Positions 22,405 through 29,551 of a stretch of 29,551 nt of DNA are shown in pieces. The position numbers were made by a program, and so were the translations under genes. This DNA comes from PCRC01 sp040384665 (GTDB taxonomy: Bacteria > Pseudomonadota > Gammaproteobacteria > Burkholderiales > Burkholderiaceae_C). The stretch is taken from NCBI GenBank assembly GCA_040384665.1, contig JAZKIY010000071.1, forward strand, positions 1 through 29,551, given 5' to 3'. The notes beneath the pieces were generated by a model. That model had not been told where the DNA came from and made no database searches. It worked only from the letters and a program-made list of their open reading frames with translations. How positions within the stretch are numbered: position 1 is the first letter of the stretch; each line of letters opens with the position of its first letter.

Positions 22405-23190
22405 TCAGGCCGCGCCAAAACCATCGTCGGCCGCGATGATGGCGCCGTTCACGAAGTGGCTCTCGTTGCTGGCCAGCATCACCAGAATGGCGTCCAGGTC
22501 GCTGGCCGTGCCAATGCGCTTGCGCGGCAGCATCTGCACCAGCTTCTGGCCTTGTTCGGTCTGCCAGTGGTGGTGGTTGATCTCGGTGTCGATGTAGCCG
22601 GGGCAAATCGCATTCACGTTGATGCCGTACTTGCCCCACTCCAGCGCCATGGCCTTGGTCATGTGCACCACCGCCGCCTTGCTCATGCAGTACACGCCAA
22701 TCTGCGGCAGCACCCGCAGCCCGGCCATGCTGGCGATGTTGATGATGCGGCCCCCGGTGTAGGTGCCGGGGGCGGCACCGCGCGCGCGGGCCAGCATGCG
22801 CTTGCCCACCTCTTGCGCCACGAAAAACGCGCCCTTGACGTTGGTGTTGAACATGAAGTCGTAGTCGTCTTCCTGCACGTCCTGCAGCCGCTGGGTGGTG
22901 CTGACGCCGGAGTTGTTGACCAGGATGTCGATCGAGCCGACTTCGGTTTCTGCGTGCGCCACGGCGGACTTGATGCTGTCGTGGTCGGTCACGTCGAGTT
23001 CCAGCACATGGGCGTCACCGCCCTCGCCCTCGATCTCGGCGCGCAGGTCCTTGAGTTTTTCCACCCGGCGGCTGGCCAGCACCACGGCGGCACCGGCGCG
23101 CGACAGCGTGCGCGCAAACTGGGCGCCCAGACCGCCCGAAGCACCGGTCACAAAGGCCACGCGGCCCGACAAATCCAGGGTGTATGCCAT
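22405..23190 (-). CDS. Short-chain dehydrogenase/reductase (SDR)
   Basis: The product has 261 residues. The cofactor motif T15-G-A-S-G-G-L-G22 is present, along with NNSG, the Ser of NIASMAG and the active-site YCMSK, which gives the Ser-Tyr-Lys catalytic set. The GVYCMSKAAV helix and PGYIDTEINHH fit classical SDRs, with the C-terminal GFGAA. It probably oxidises a hydroxyacyl substrate with NAD(P)+. It lies upstream of the thioesterase in the same operon and divergent from ETF-QO, so a role in fatty-acid or acyl-CoA metabolism is plausible. Confidence 0.9.
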   Translation of the reverse strand: MAYTLDLSGRVAFVTGASGGLGAQFARTLSRAGAAVVLASRRVEKLKDLRAEIEGEGGDAHVLELDVTDHDSIKSAVAHAETEVGSIDILVNNSGVSTTQRLQDVQEDDYDFMFNTNVKGAFFVAQEVGKRMLARARGAAPGTYTGGRIINIASMAGLRVLPQIGVYCMSKAAVVHMTKAMALEWGKYGINVNAICPGYIDTEINHHHWQTEQGQKLVQMLPRKRIGTASDLDAILVMLASNESHFVNGAIIAADDGFGAA

Positions 23191-23301
23191 TTAGAGCGTC
23201 TCCACAAAACAAAACGGGGTGCCGCAGGGGCCTGCATTCACCGAATAAAATTACAGCTGACCACTGAGACAGCCGACAACCATTATCCAGCGAGAAACCG
23301 C

Positions 23302-24993
23302 ATGACAAACCAAGATATCCTGGCCCAGTTTGGCCCACGCGAATCCATGGAGTACGACGTGGTCGTGGTCGGTGGCGGCCCTGGTGGTCTGGCCACAGCC
23401 ATCCGCCTCAAACAGCTCGCGGCCGAAAAAGGCACCGACGTCTCGGTGGTGGTGCTGGAGAAGGGTTCGGAGCCGGGCGCCCACATTTTGAGCGGCGCCA
23501 TCATGGACCCGAAAGCGCTCACCGAGCTCATCCCCGACTGGAAGGAACGCGGCGCGCCCCTGAACCAACCGGTGACGGACGATGCCTATGTTTTCCTCGG
23601 CGAGCAGTCGGCTTTCCGCGTACCGAACATGTTTCTGCCCCCGTTTGCCGACAACCACGGCAACTACATCATCAGCCTCGGCGCACTGACCAAGTGGCTG
23701 GGCGAGCAGGCCGAAGCCCTGGGTGTGGAAATTTTCCCCGGCTTCACCGGCGCCGAAGTGCTCTACAACGAGAACGGTGCCGTCAAAGGCGTGGCCACTG
23801 GCAACCTCGGCGTCAACAAGGAAGGTGAGCCGACCGACAACTTCCAGCTCGGCATGGAGCTGCTGGGCAAATACACCGTGTTCGCCGAAGGCGCGCGGGG
23901 CCACCTCGGCAAACAACTCATTGCCAATTTCAAGCTCGACGACGGCCGCGACCCGCAAAGCTGGGGCATTGGCATCAAGGAACTGTGGGAGATCGACCCG
24001 AGCCGCCACCAGCCTGGTTTTGTGATGCACACCGCCGGCTGGCCGATGGACAACAAGACCTACGGCGGCGCCTTTCTGTACCACATGGAAGACAACAAGG
24101 TCGCGGTGGGCTTCGTCACCGGCCTGGGCTACGAGAACCCCTACCTCAGCCCGTTTGAAGAACTCCAGCGCTGGAAGACCCACCCCAATGTGCGTTGGTA
24201 CTTTGAGAACGACCAAGGCGAAGTCAACGCCAAGCGCCTGTCTTACGGCGCGCGCGCCATCAACGCCAGCGGCATCAACTCGCTGCCCAAAACCGTGTTC
24301 CCCGGCGGGGCACTGGTGGGCTGCAACGCAGGCTACCTGAACGTGGGCCGCATCAAGGGCAGCCACGCCGCCATCAAGACCGGCATGCTGGCCGCAGAAG
24401 CCGCCTACGACGCCGTGGTGGCCGGCCGCCAGCACGACGAGCTGAGCGCCTACCCCGAAGCCTTTGAGAAAAGCTGGCTGCACACCGAGTTGCACAAAGA
24501 CCGCAATTTCAAGAACTGGTTCAAACACGGCCTGACCGTGGCCACCGTGATGAACGGCTTTGAGCAGTTTGTGCTGCGCGGCCACATCCCCTGGACGCTG
24601 CACCGCACCAAGCCAGATTACGCCTACCTCAAGCCCGCGGCCGAGTGCAAACCCATCGCCTACCCCAAGCCCGATGGCAAGCTGACGTTTGACAAACTCT
24701 CCAGCGTGTTCATCAGCAACACCAACCACGAAGAGCACCAGCCGGCCCACCTGACGCTGAAAGACGCGTCGGTGCCGGTCAACATCAACCTGGCCAAGTA
24801 CGCAGGGCCCGAGGCGCGCTACTGCCCGGCGGGTGTGTACGAGTTCGTGAAGAACGCCGACAACACCGACCGCCTGCAGATCAACGCACAGAACTGCGTG
24901 CACTGCAAAACCTGCGACATCAAAGACCCGACGCAGAACATCGTCTGGGTCACGCCCGAAGGCGGCGGCGGTCCCAACTACGCCGGCATGTAA
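23302..24993 (+). CDS. Electron-transfer flavoprotein:ubiquinone oxidoreductase
   Basis: The product has 563 residues, the usual length for this membrane-associated enzyme that passes electrons from ETF to ubiquinone. The FAD motif GGGPGG is at 24-29, and the 4Fe-4S ligands C508, C532, C535 and C538 lie in CPAGVYEF and CVHCKTCDIKDPTQNI. VPNMFLPP, RGHLGKQL and GCNAGYLNVGRIKGSHAAIK are further family segments. The start at 23302 gives the family N-terminus; the open frame extends back but overlaps SDR promoter DNA. It links fatty-acid and amino-acid dehydrogenases to the respiratory chain, fitting the flanking SDR and thioesterase. Confidence 0.95.
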   Translation: MTNQDILAQFGPRESMEYDVVVVGGGPGGLATAIRLKQLAAEKGTDVSVVVLEKGSEPGAHILSGAIMDPKALTELIPDWKERGAPLNQPVTDDAYVFLGEQSAFRVPNMFLPPFADNHGNYIISLGALTKWLGEQAEALGVEIFPGFTGAEVLYNENGAVKGVATGNLGVNKEGEPTDNFQLGMELLGKYTVFAEGARGHLGKQLIANFKLDDGRDPQSWGIGIKELWEIDPSRHQPGFVMHTAGWPMDNKTYGGAFLYHMEDNKVAVGFVTGLGYENPYLSPFEELQRWKTHPNVRWYFENDQGEVNAKRLSYGARAINASGINSLPKTVFPGGALVGCNAGYLNVGRIKGSHAAIKTGMLAAEAAYDAVVAGRQHDELSAYPEAFEKSWLHTELHKDRNFKNWFKHGLTVATVMNGFEQFVLRGHIPWTLHRTKPDYAYLKPAAECKPIAYPKPDGKLTFDKLSSVFISNTNHEEHQPAHLTLKDASVPVNINLAKYAGPEARYCPAGVYEFVKNADNTDRLQINAQNCVHCKTCDIKDPTQNIVWVTPEGGGGPNYAGM

Positions 24994-25028
24994 GCCCGAT
25001 TCGGTCTGACAGCGCGCCGGGCAAGCCC

Positions 25029-26093
25029 ATGAAGATCAACCCCGACGCGCTGGCCAAACTGGCGGCCCTGCAAGCCGCGCAAGGGGTGGACCGCATCCTC
25101 GGCGGCCAGGGCAAAGACAGCGCATCGCCCCTCACTGGCAAGATCGCCACACCCACACCGGTGGGCAAGACGGGGGCCCCTGGGGCAACCAAGCTGCCGG
25201 TGCTGCCCGGCACCACCACCGCACTCACCCTCTCGCCCACCGCCCGGCAACTGAACAGCACCCCCCCACCCGCCACGCTGCAATGGGCCCACGACGTGGT
25301 GGAGGCACTGACCGGCCTCAAACTGCCCGCCCCCACCCCCCGGGTGCACACACGGGGGTCAAGCGCGACACCACCCAGCCCGGCAAAACCCGGTGCGCCA
25401 CCGTTCACAGCGGCCACCGCTTCCGCCCCCTTCAGCCCAGCGGGCTTGGCTGCGGGCACCGCAGGCGCTGCGGCCATGCCGCTCAGCCCCCACGCCTTGA
25501 GCGCCACCCCGTCCAAGCCTTACGCGCCGCCCGCCGACACAGCGCTGTTCACCGCGCAAGGCACGGTCTATGCCGAAGACGGGCAAAGTTTTGAGTTCAG
25601 CCTGCAGCTGTTTGCCGACCGGGGTGCCCAAGGTCTGGACGCCCCGCCGGTGGTGCCACCGGTGTTGGCCCGCATGCTGGCCAGCCACCCGCCCATGCCA
25701 CCGCTGGCGCTGCGCTTCACCGGCACGCCCGAGCAACTGCAGTCGGCGGTGTTCGAGTTTCAGGTGGAACCGTCGCAGGGCAACGGTGTTGGCCTCGAGC
25801 CCACGCCCACCGTGGGTGTGCGCCTGCTCGGCCTGCTGGTGCTCGACCCGCAGATGGAAGCGGTCTACACCATGCACATGGCCATGGCCGCCCCGCCCGA
25901 CCCGGCCACCGTGCTCGCAGCGATGGGCTTTTTCCCCGGCAAACCTGCGGTGGGAAAAGGCGTGTGGGACAGCGCCGCCGCCGGCCTGCTGTGCGACGAC
26001 GCCCGCTGCCCGCACTTTGGTGAAACCACCTGTCCGCAGCTGCACTGCCTGCGTTACAAACCACTGTCGTCCGGCCCCGGCGTTGCCCCCTGA
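25029..26093 (+). CDS. Ala/Pro-rich hypothetical protein with C-terminal Cys cluster
   Basis: The product has 354 residues. Residues 1-180 are low-complexity, Ala-, Pro- and Thr-rich, of the kind seen in FliK-like hook-length proteins, but I see no FliK C-terminal core. Residues 185-315 look beta-rich (VYAEDGQSFEFSLQLF, GVRLLGLLVLDPQMEAVY). The end carries four cysteines as C-x4-C-x7-C-x4-C (CDDARC, then CPQLHC), a possible metal site. I do not recognise the family. It lies 35 bases after ETF-QO and 18 before the next gene, so all three may be co-transcribed. Confidence 0.65.
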   Translation: MKINPDALAKLAALQAAQGVDRILGGQGKDSASPLTGKIATPTPVGKTGAPGATKLPVLPGTTTALTLSPTARQLNSTPPPATLQWAHDVVEALTGLKLPAPTPRVHTRGSSATPPSPAKPGAPPFTAATASAPFSPAGLAAGTAGAAAMPLSPHALSATPSKPYAPPADTALFTAQGTVYAEDGQSFEFSLQLFADRGAQGLDAPPVVPPVLARMLASHPPMPPLALRFTGTPEQLQSAVFEFQVEPSQGNGVGLEPTPTVGVRLLGLLVLDPQMEAVYTMHMAMAAPPDPATVLAAMGFFPGKPAVGKGVWDSAAAGLLCDDARCPHFGETTCPQLHCLRYKPLSSGPGVAP

Positions 26094-26111
26094 CGCCAGG
26101 CGGGGGGTTTC

Positions 26112-26669
26112 ATGCGTTTGTCACATGCCGGTGGCAGCATGGCACCACCCATGCTGCTCCAGAAAACCGACAAAGCCCGCGCCGAGCTGCAACCCGGCGC
26201 CCGCACCCTCGGCCTGCGCGAACGCAGCCTGCTGCTGATGGCCGATGGCCGCAAGTCGGCGCAGGACATGCGCGCGGTGTTTGGCGACGGGGTCGACCCC
26301 ATGGTGCAGCAACTGGTGGACAGCGGCTTTCTGATGGCAGTGCAGCCCGCGCCGCCACCGGTGTCTGTCCGGCCTGTGAACACCGGCACCGCCCAGGCCG
26401 CAGACGCCTTCGAGGGCAAACGCTCGCTGGCCACCACCCGCATGTTTCTGTTCGACATCTGCGAACGCATGTTCGCGCGCCGCGACCCGGCCCTGGCCGA
26501 GCGCCTGCGCGAAGCCCTGCGCAACGCCAAGGACCGCGACGCCATGCTGGCCGAGTCGCGCTTCATGCTTGAAGAGATTGAAAAGCTCGCTGGCTTCGAG
26601 CGCGCCGACTCGATTGCCGAGCGGATTGCGATGCTGCTGCCCCCCGAAACCGCCGCCGTTTCCGGGTAA
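26112..26669 (+). CDS. Hypothetical protein with possible winged-helix N-terminus
   Basis: The product has 185 residues. Residues about 30-75 (LGLRERSLLLMADGRKSAQD, then MRAVFGDGVDPMVQQLVDSG) read as a small winged-helix or PatA-like unit. A linker rich in Pro and Val follows (about 78-95), then a helical C-terminal domain (FDICERMFARRDPALAERLR). The GGGGGG just upstream of the ATG at 26112 serves as ribosome site; MAPPM at 26139 and MLLQK at 26151 are alternative starts. The function is unknown. It ends just upstream of the glycine riboswitch. Confidence 0.6.
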   Translation: MRLSHAGGSMAPPMLLQKTDKARAELQPGARTLGLRERSLLLMADGRKSAQDMRAVFGDGVDPMVQQLVDSGFLMAVQPAPPPVSVRPVNTGTAQAADAFEGKRSLATTRMFLFDICERMFARRDPALAERLREALRNAKDRDAMLAESRFMLEEIEKLAGFERADSIAERIAMLLPPETAAVSG

Positions 26670-26678
26670 ACTGGTCGC

Positions 26679-26886
26679 GTCAGGAGAGAACGTGGCACAC
26701 ACGTCGCCGACGGCGCACGGCCCCCATCGCGGGGCCTGAACGCTCAGGCAAAAGGACTGGCAAACGCTGCATCCTCTTGCGGCAAACCCCACTGGAGAGA
26801 GGCGGTCACCTTGGCCACCCACCGAAGGAGCAAGCCCCAAGCTGCACAGCAGCCGGGTGAATCTCTCAGGTAAAGCGGACAGCGGC
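26679..26886 (+). promoter_or_regulatory. Tandem glycine riboswitch
   Basis: Two aptamers are visible. The first runs from the CAGGAGAGAA box (26681) through GCCGACGGCGCA to CGCTCAGGCAAAAGGAC (26741-26757). The second runs from ACTGGAGAGAGGCGG (26791) through CACCGAAGGAGCAAGCC to CTCTCAGGTAAAGCGGAC (26863-26880). Each carries the GGAGAG, CCGA/CCGAAGG and CTCAGG-AAA-GGAC elements of the family. They cooperatively bind glycine, and in gcv operons they turn expression on. They lie directly upstream of gcvT. Confidence 0.93.
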
Positions 26887-26894
26887 GGCAAGTG

Positions 26895-26916
26895 CATGGC
26901 CATGCGAGTGGCCATG
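26895..26916 (+). promoter_or_regulatory. Hairpin between riboswitch and gcvT, likely expression platform
   Basis: CATGGCCA (26895-26902) and TGGCCATG (26909-26916) form a perfect eight-pair stem with a six-base loop. It sits between the second aptamer and the GGAG ribosome site (26933-26936) of gcvT. No T-run follows, so control of translation rather than termination is more likely. Confidence 0.5.
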
Positions 26917-26942
26917 GTGTATCTGTGCCCCCGGAGAAGCCT

Positions 26943-28073
26943 GTGTCCACCACCGCCCCCCTGCTGAAAACACCGCTGCACCAGTTGCACACCGAACTCG
27001 GCGCGCGCATGGTGCCGTTTGCCGGCTACAGCATGCCGGTGCAGTACCCGGCGGGCTTGATGGCCGAACACCTGCACACCCGCACCGCAGCCGGCCTGTT
27101 TGACGTCTCGCACATGGGCCAGCTCACGCTGTCTGGCGCCGATGCTGCGGCGGCCTTCGAGTCGCTGATGCCGGTCGACGTGATCGACCTGCCACCCGGC
27201 AAGCAACGCTATGGCCTCTTGACCAACGGCGACGGCGGCATCATCGACGACCTGATGTTCCTGAACCGGGGCAGCGACCTGTTTGTGGTGGTGAACGGCG
27301 CCTGCAAAGCCAATGACATCGCCCACATCCAGCAGCACATCGGCCAGCGCTGCACCGTCACACCGCGGCCCGACCTGGCGCTGCTGGCTTTGCAAGGGCC
27401 GCTGGCGGTGGAGGCGCTGAAGCGGCTCGTCCCCGGCGTCGAGCGGCTCGTGTTCATGACCGGCAGCGTGTTCACCTGGGAAGGCAGCCCACTCACCATC
27501 ACCCGCAGTGGCTATACCGGCGAAGACGGCTTCGAGATCTCGGTGCCCGCCAGCCATGCCGAAGCGCTGGCCCGTGCCTTGCTGGCCCAGTCTGAGGTGA
27601 AGCCGGTGGGTCTGGGCGCCCGCAACTCGCTGCGGTTGGAAGCTGGGCTGTGCCTGTATGGCAACGACATCGACACCACCACCACGCCGGTGGAAGCCAG
27701 CCTGAACTGGGCCATCCAGAAGGTGCGCCGGGCCGGTGGTGCGCGGGCTGGTGACTTTCCGGGCGCTTCAAAAATCATAGCGCAACTGCTAGATCCTACT
27801 AAGGCTCCCCCCCGAAAACGCGTTGGGTTGCGGGCTTTGGACCGGATTCCGGTGCGGGAACACACTGAATTGCAGGACAGCACCGGCCAGCGGGTGGGCG
27901 AAGTCACCAGCGGTTTGCTCGGCCCCAGCGCCAACGAGCCGGTGGCCATGGCCTATGTGCGTGCAGAATTCAGTGCCTTGGGCACCGTGTTGCAGGCCAT
28001 CGTGCGTGGCAAGCCGGTGGCCATGGAGGTGGTGGCCATGCCGTTTGTGCCAAACCGCTACCACCGTGGCTGA
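26943..28073 (+). CDS. gcvT: Aminomethyltransferase, glycine cleavage T protein
   Basis: The product has 376 residues. GARMVPFAGYSMPVQYPAG, HTRTAAGLFDVSHMGQLTL, the Asn of VVNGACKANDIAHIQ and TRSGYTGEDGFEISVP are T-protein signatures for folate and lipoyl-arm binding. It transfers the methylene group from the H-protein arm to tetrahydrofolate, releasing ammonia. The GTG start at 26943 has GGAG 7-10 bases upstream. Residues about 275-291 (SKIIAQLLDPTKAPPRK) use AT-richer, rarer codons (TCA, ATA, CTA, CCT, ACT) and look like an in-frame captured repeat. It is the first gene of gcvTHP, under glycine-riboswitch control. Confidence 0.95.
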   Translation: MSTTAPLLKTPLHQLHTELGARMVPFAGYSMPVQYPAGLMAEHLHTRTAAGLFDVSHMGQLTLSGADAAAAFESLMPVDVIDLPPGKQRYGLLTNGDGGIIDDLMFLNRGSDLFVVVNGACKANDIAHIQQHIGQRCTVTPRPDLALLALQGPLAVEALKRLVPGVERLVFMTGSVFTWEGSPLTITRSGYTGEDGFEISVPASHAEALARALLAQSEVKPVGLGARNSLRLEAGLCLYGNDIDTTTTPVEASLNWAIQKVRRAGGARAGDFPGASKIIAQLLDPTKAPPRKRVGLRALDRIPVREHTELQDSTGQRVGEVTSGLLGPSANEPVAMAYVRAEFSALGTVLQAIVRGKPVAMEVVAMPFVPNRYHRG

Positions 28074-28128
28074 AACAATTGGAATCTGCCCCCCATTCTT
28101 TTCCCCCATTCTTTTTTTGGAGAACAAC

Positions 28129-28500
28129 ATGAGTTTGAAGTACACGCCCGACCACGAATGGCTGCTGGTCGACGGTGACACCGCCACCGTGGGCATCACG
28201 CACCACGCCCAGGACGCGCTCGGTGACGTGGTGTTTGTGGACCTGCCTGCAGTCGGCAAGGCCTTTGCGCAAAAAGACGTGGCTGGCGTGGTCGAGTCCG
28301 TCAAGGCGGCGGCCGACGTGTTCATGCCGGTGGACGGCGAAATCACCGAGGTCAACGAGGCGCTGCGCGCCGACCCGTCGCTGGCCAACACCGACCCGCT
28401 GACCGCAGGCTGGTTCTTCAAGGTCAAGCTGAGCGACCCGTCTCAGCTCACCGCGCTGATGGACGAGACCGCCTACACCCACTTCGCCGCCAACGCCTGA
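28129..28500 (+). CDS. gcvH: Glycine cleavage H protein
   Basis: The product has 123 residues. The lipoylated lysine is K59 in VVESVKAAADVFMPVDGEI. KYTPDHEWLLVDGDTATVGI and ALGDVVFVDLP are typical H-protein segments. It carries the aminomethyl intermediate on a lipoyl arm between the P and T proteins. GGAG lies 9-12 bases before the ATG. It follows gcvT by 55 bases, which hold a tandem CCCCATTCTTTT word, and is followed by gcvP. Confidence 0.96.
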   Translation: MSLKYTPDHEWLLVDGDTATVGITHHAQDALGDVVFVDLPAVGKAFAQKDVAGVVESVKAAADVFMPVDGEITEVNEALRADPSLANTDPLTAGWFFKVKLSDPSQLTALMDETAYTHFAANA

Positions 28501-28530
28501 CCCTGTTTTCACCGCACCAAGACCCTGACG

Positions 28531-29551
28531 ATGCCCGCCATGCCCCCGCTTTCCACACTTGAAAACGCCAGCGAATTCGTGGCACGCCACATTGGCATTG
28601 CCCCGGTGGACGAGGCCCACATGCTGGGCGTGGTGGGCGCCGCCTCGCGCGCGGCACTGATAGAAGGCATCGTGCCACGCGCCATTGCGCGCAAGCGGCC
28701 GATGGCCATTCCCGCAGCCATCACCGAAGCCGCGGCCCTGGCCGAGCTGCGCGCGATGGCGGCGAAAAACAAGGTCTTCAAGAGCTTCATCGGCATGGGC
28801 TACCACGGCACCTACACGCCGGGCGTCGTCCAGCGCAACATCCTGGAGAACCCGGCCTGGTACACCGCCTACACGCCCTACCAGGCCGAAATTTCGCAGG
28901 GCCGGCTGGAAGCACTGGTGAACTTCCAGACCATGGTCTGCGACCTCACCGGCATGGCCATTGCCAATGCCTCCATGCTCGACGAAGCCACCGCCGCCGC
29001 CGAAGCGATGACGCTCGCCAAGCGCAGTGTGAAAAGCCAGAGCAACGTGTTCATCGTCGCGGGCGACTGTCACCCGCAAACCATTGAAGTCATCCAGACC
29101 CGTGCCGCGCCGCTGGGCATCACGGTCAAGGTCAGCTCGGCCAGCGCCACGGTGCCACAGCTGATGGCCAGTGGCGATTTCTTCGGTGTGCTGGCCCAGT
29201 ACCCCGGCACCACCGGCATGGTGCACGACCTGCGGCCACTGGCCGGTGTCGCGCATGCGAATGGCGCCGCGCTGTGCGTCGCCGCCGACCTGCTGGCACT
29301 GACGCTGCTTTTGCCACCGGGCGAATTCAATGCCGACATCGTGCTCGGCAGCACGCAGCGTTTTGGCGTGGCCATGGGCAATGGGGGCCCCCACGCGGCT
29401 TACCTGGCCTGCCGCGATGCGTTCAAGCGCTCGCTGCCGGGCCGGCTGGTGGGCGTGAGCGTGGACACGCATGGCGACCCGGCCTACCGGCTGGCGCTGC
29501 AAACGCGCGAGCAGCACATCCGCCGCGAAAAGGCCACCTCCAACATCTGCA
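28531..29551 (+). CDS. gcvP: Glycine dehydrogenase (decarboxylating), P protein, 5' part
   Basis: The frame is open from the ATG at 28531 to the right edge (340 codons), with no stop. FVARHIGIAPVDEAHML, FKSFIGMGYHGTYTPGVVQR, NPAWYTAYTPYQAEISQGRL, NFQTMVCDLTGMAIANASML and TQRFGVAMGNGGPHAAYLAC are classic P-protein N-terminal segments. The complete enzyme is usually about 950-970 residues, so about two thirds is missing, including the lysine that binds pyridoxal phosphate. It decarboxylates glycine and passes the aminomethyl group to GcvH. It starts 31 bases after gcvH, and an in-frame ATG at 28540 is an alternative start. Confidence 0.96.
   Translation, partial: MPAMPPLSTLENASEFVARHIGIAPVDEAHMLGVVGAASRAALIEGIVPRAIARKRPMAIPAAITEAAALAELRAMAAKNKVFKSFIGMGYHGTYTPGVVQRNILENPAWYTAYTPYQAEISQGRLEALVNFQTMVCDLTGMAIANASMLDEATAAAEAMTLAKRSVKSQSNVFIVAGDCHPQTIEVIQTRAAPLGITVKVSSASATVPQLMASGDFFGVLAQYPGTTGMVHDLRPLAGVAHANGAALCVAADLLALTLLLPPGEFNADIVLGSTQRFGVAMGNGGPHAAYLACRDAFKRSLPGRLVGVSVDTHGDPAYRLALQTREQHIRREKATSNIC

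Noticed and set aside
22282..23301. Upstream extension of the ETF-QO frame
   Set aside because: The frame stays open for 340 codons before the real start but lies antisense to the SDR and thioesterase genes. The family N-terminus begins at 23302.
23251..24903. 550-codon open frame on the minus strand
   Set aside because: It is the shadow of ETF-QO on the opposite strand; the real protein is clear and this product has no recognisable domain.
25029..26093. Flagellar hook-length control protein FliK
   Set aside because: Only the Ala/Pro-rich composition is similar. The FliK C-terminal core is not visible and no flagellar gene is nearby.
26892..26942. ATG at 26892 as start of gcvT
   Set aside because: It lies inside the riboswitch and expression-platform region. 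The GTG at 26943 has the ribosome site and gives the family N-terminus.
26121..27557. 478-codon open frame on the minus strand
   Set aside because: It runs antisense through the glycine riboswitch and gcvT, so it cannot be a conserved gene.
27970..29517. 515-codon open frame on the minus strand
   Set aside because: It is antisense to gcvH and gcvP and rich in His, Gly and Ala, as expected of a shadow frame.

Overview
The window is high-GC DNA from a betaproteobacterium, most likely a member of the Comamonadaceae (Burkholderiales; Hydrogenophaga, Rhodoferax or Acidovorax type). This rests on the protein flavour, the scoAB plus PAS-LuxR arrangement, the tandem glycine riboswitch ahead of gcvTHP, and intergenic repeats of a kind I associate with this family. 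The species cannot be fixed from sequence reading alone.

Region 1 (1 to about 11480) is one end of an integrated prophage or prophage-like element. A rightward run of about 29 mostly tiny genes (2-10003) is packed with ATGA or GTGA stop-start overlaps, so it reads as one long early or accessory operon whose promoter lies left of the window. Recognisable members are a KTSC-domain protein, a protein carrying a DUF2829/Tad2 (Thoeris anti-defence) domain, two MazG-like all-alpha NTP pyrophosphohydrolases, a J-domain protein, a Lar-type restriction alleviation protein, zinc-ribbon proteins and an AlpA/excisionase-like protein. The operon converges on a leftward tyrosine-recombinase integrase (9910-11256). 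The integrase is followed by a repeat-rich stretch and then an intact tRNA-Gly(CCC) (11483-11556), which marks the element's edge. Several genes share near-identical starts, ends and ribosome-binding junctions while differing in the middle, which suggests shuffling of gene cassettes.

Region 2 (11557-16400) is core chromosome. It holds a DUF4399 lipoprotein, a membrane diguanylate cyclase with sensor domain, HAMP and an intact GGDEF plus I-site, and a two-subunit 3-oxoacid CoA-transferase (scoA-scoB). A PAS-LuxR regulator is divergent from scoA across a perfect palindrome. Region 3 (16400-21840) holds the catalase-peroxidase katG, flanked by two AhpD-fold (carboxymuconolactone decarboxylase family) proteins. 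These are followed by an SRPBCC protein, CutA, a tautomerase and a VIT1-type metal transporter.

Region 4 (21960-24993) has a thioesterase and a short-chain dehydrogenase in one leftward operon, divergent from electron-transfer flavoprotein:ubiquinone oxidoreductase. With scoAB this suggests fatty-acid and acyl-CoA metabolism. Region 5 (25029-29551) has two unrecognised proteins, then a tandem glycine riboswitch controlling gcvT-gcvH-gcvP (gcvP runs off the right end), the glycine cleavage system. A short stretch of gcvT looks like a captured interspersed repeat.

The most interesting material is the prophage operon: a predicted counter-defence and accessory locus with a fused Tad2 domain, a Lar protein and many unassigned small genes linked by repeated junction sequences.
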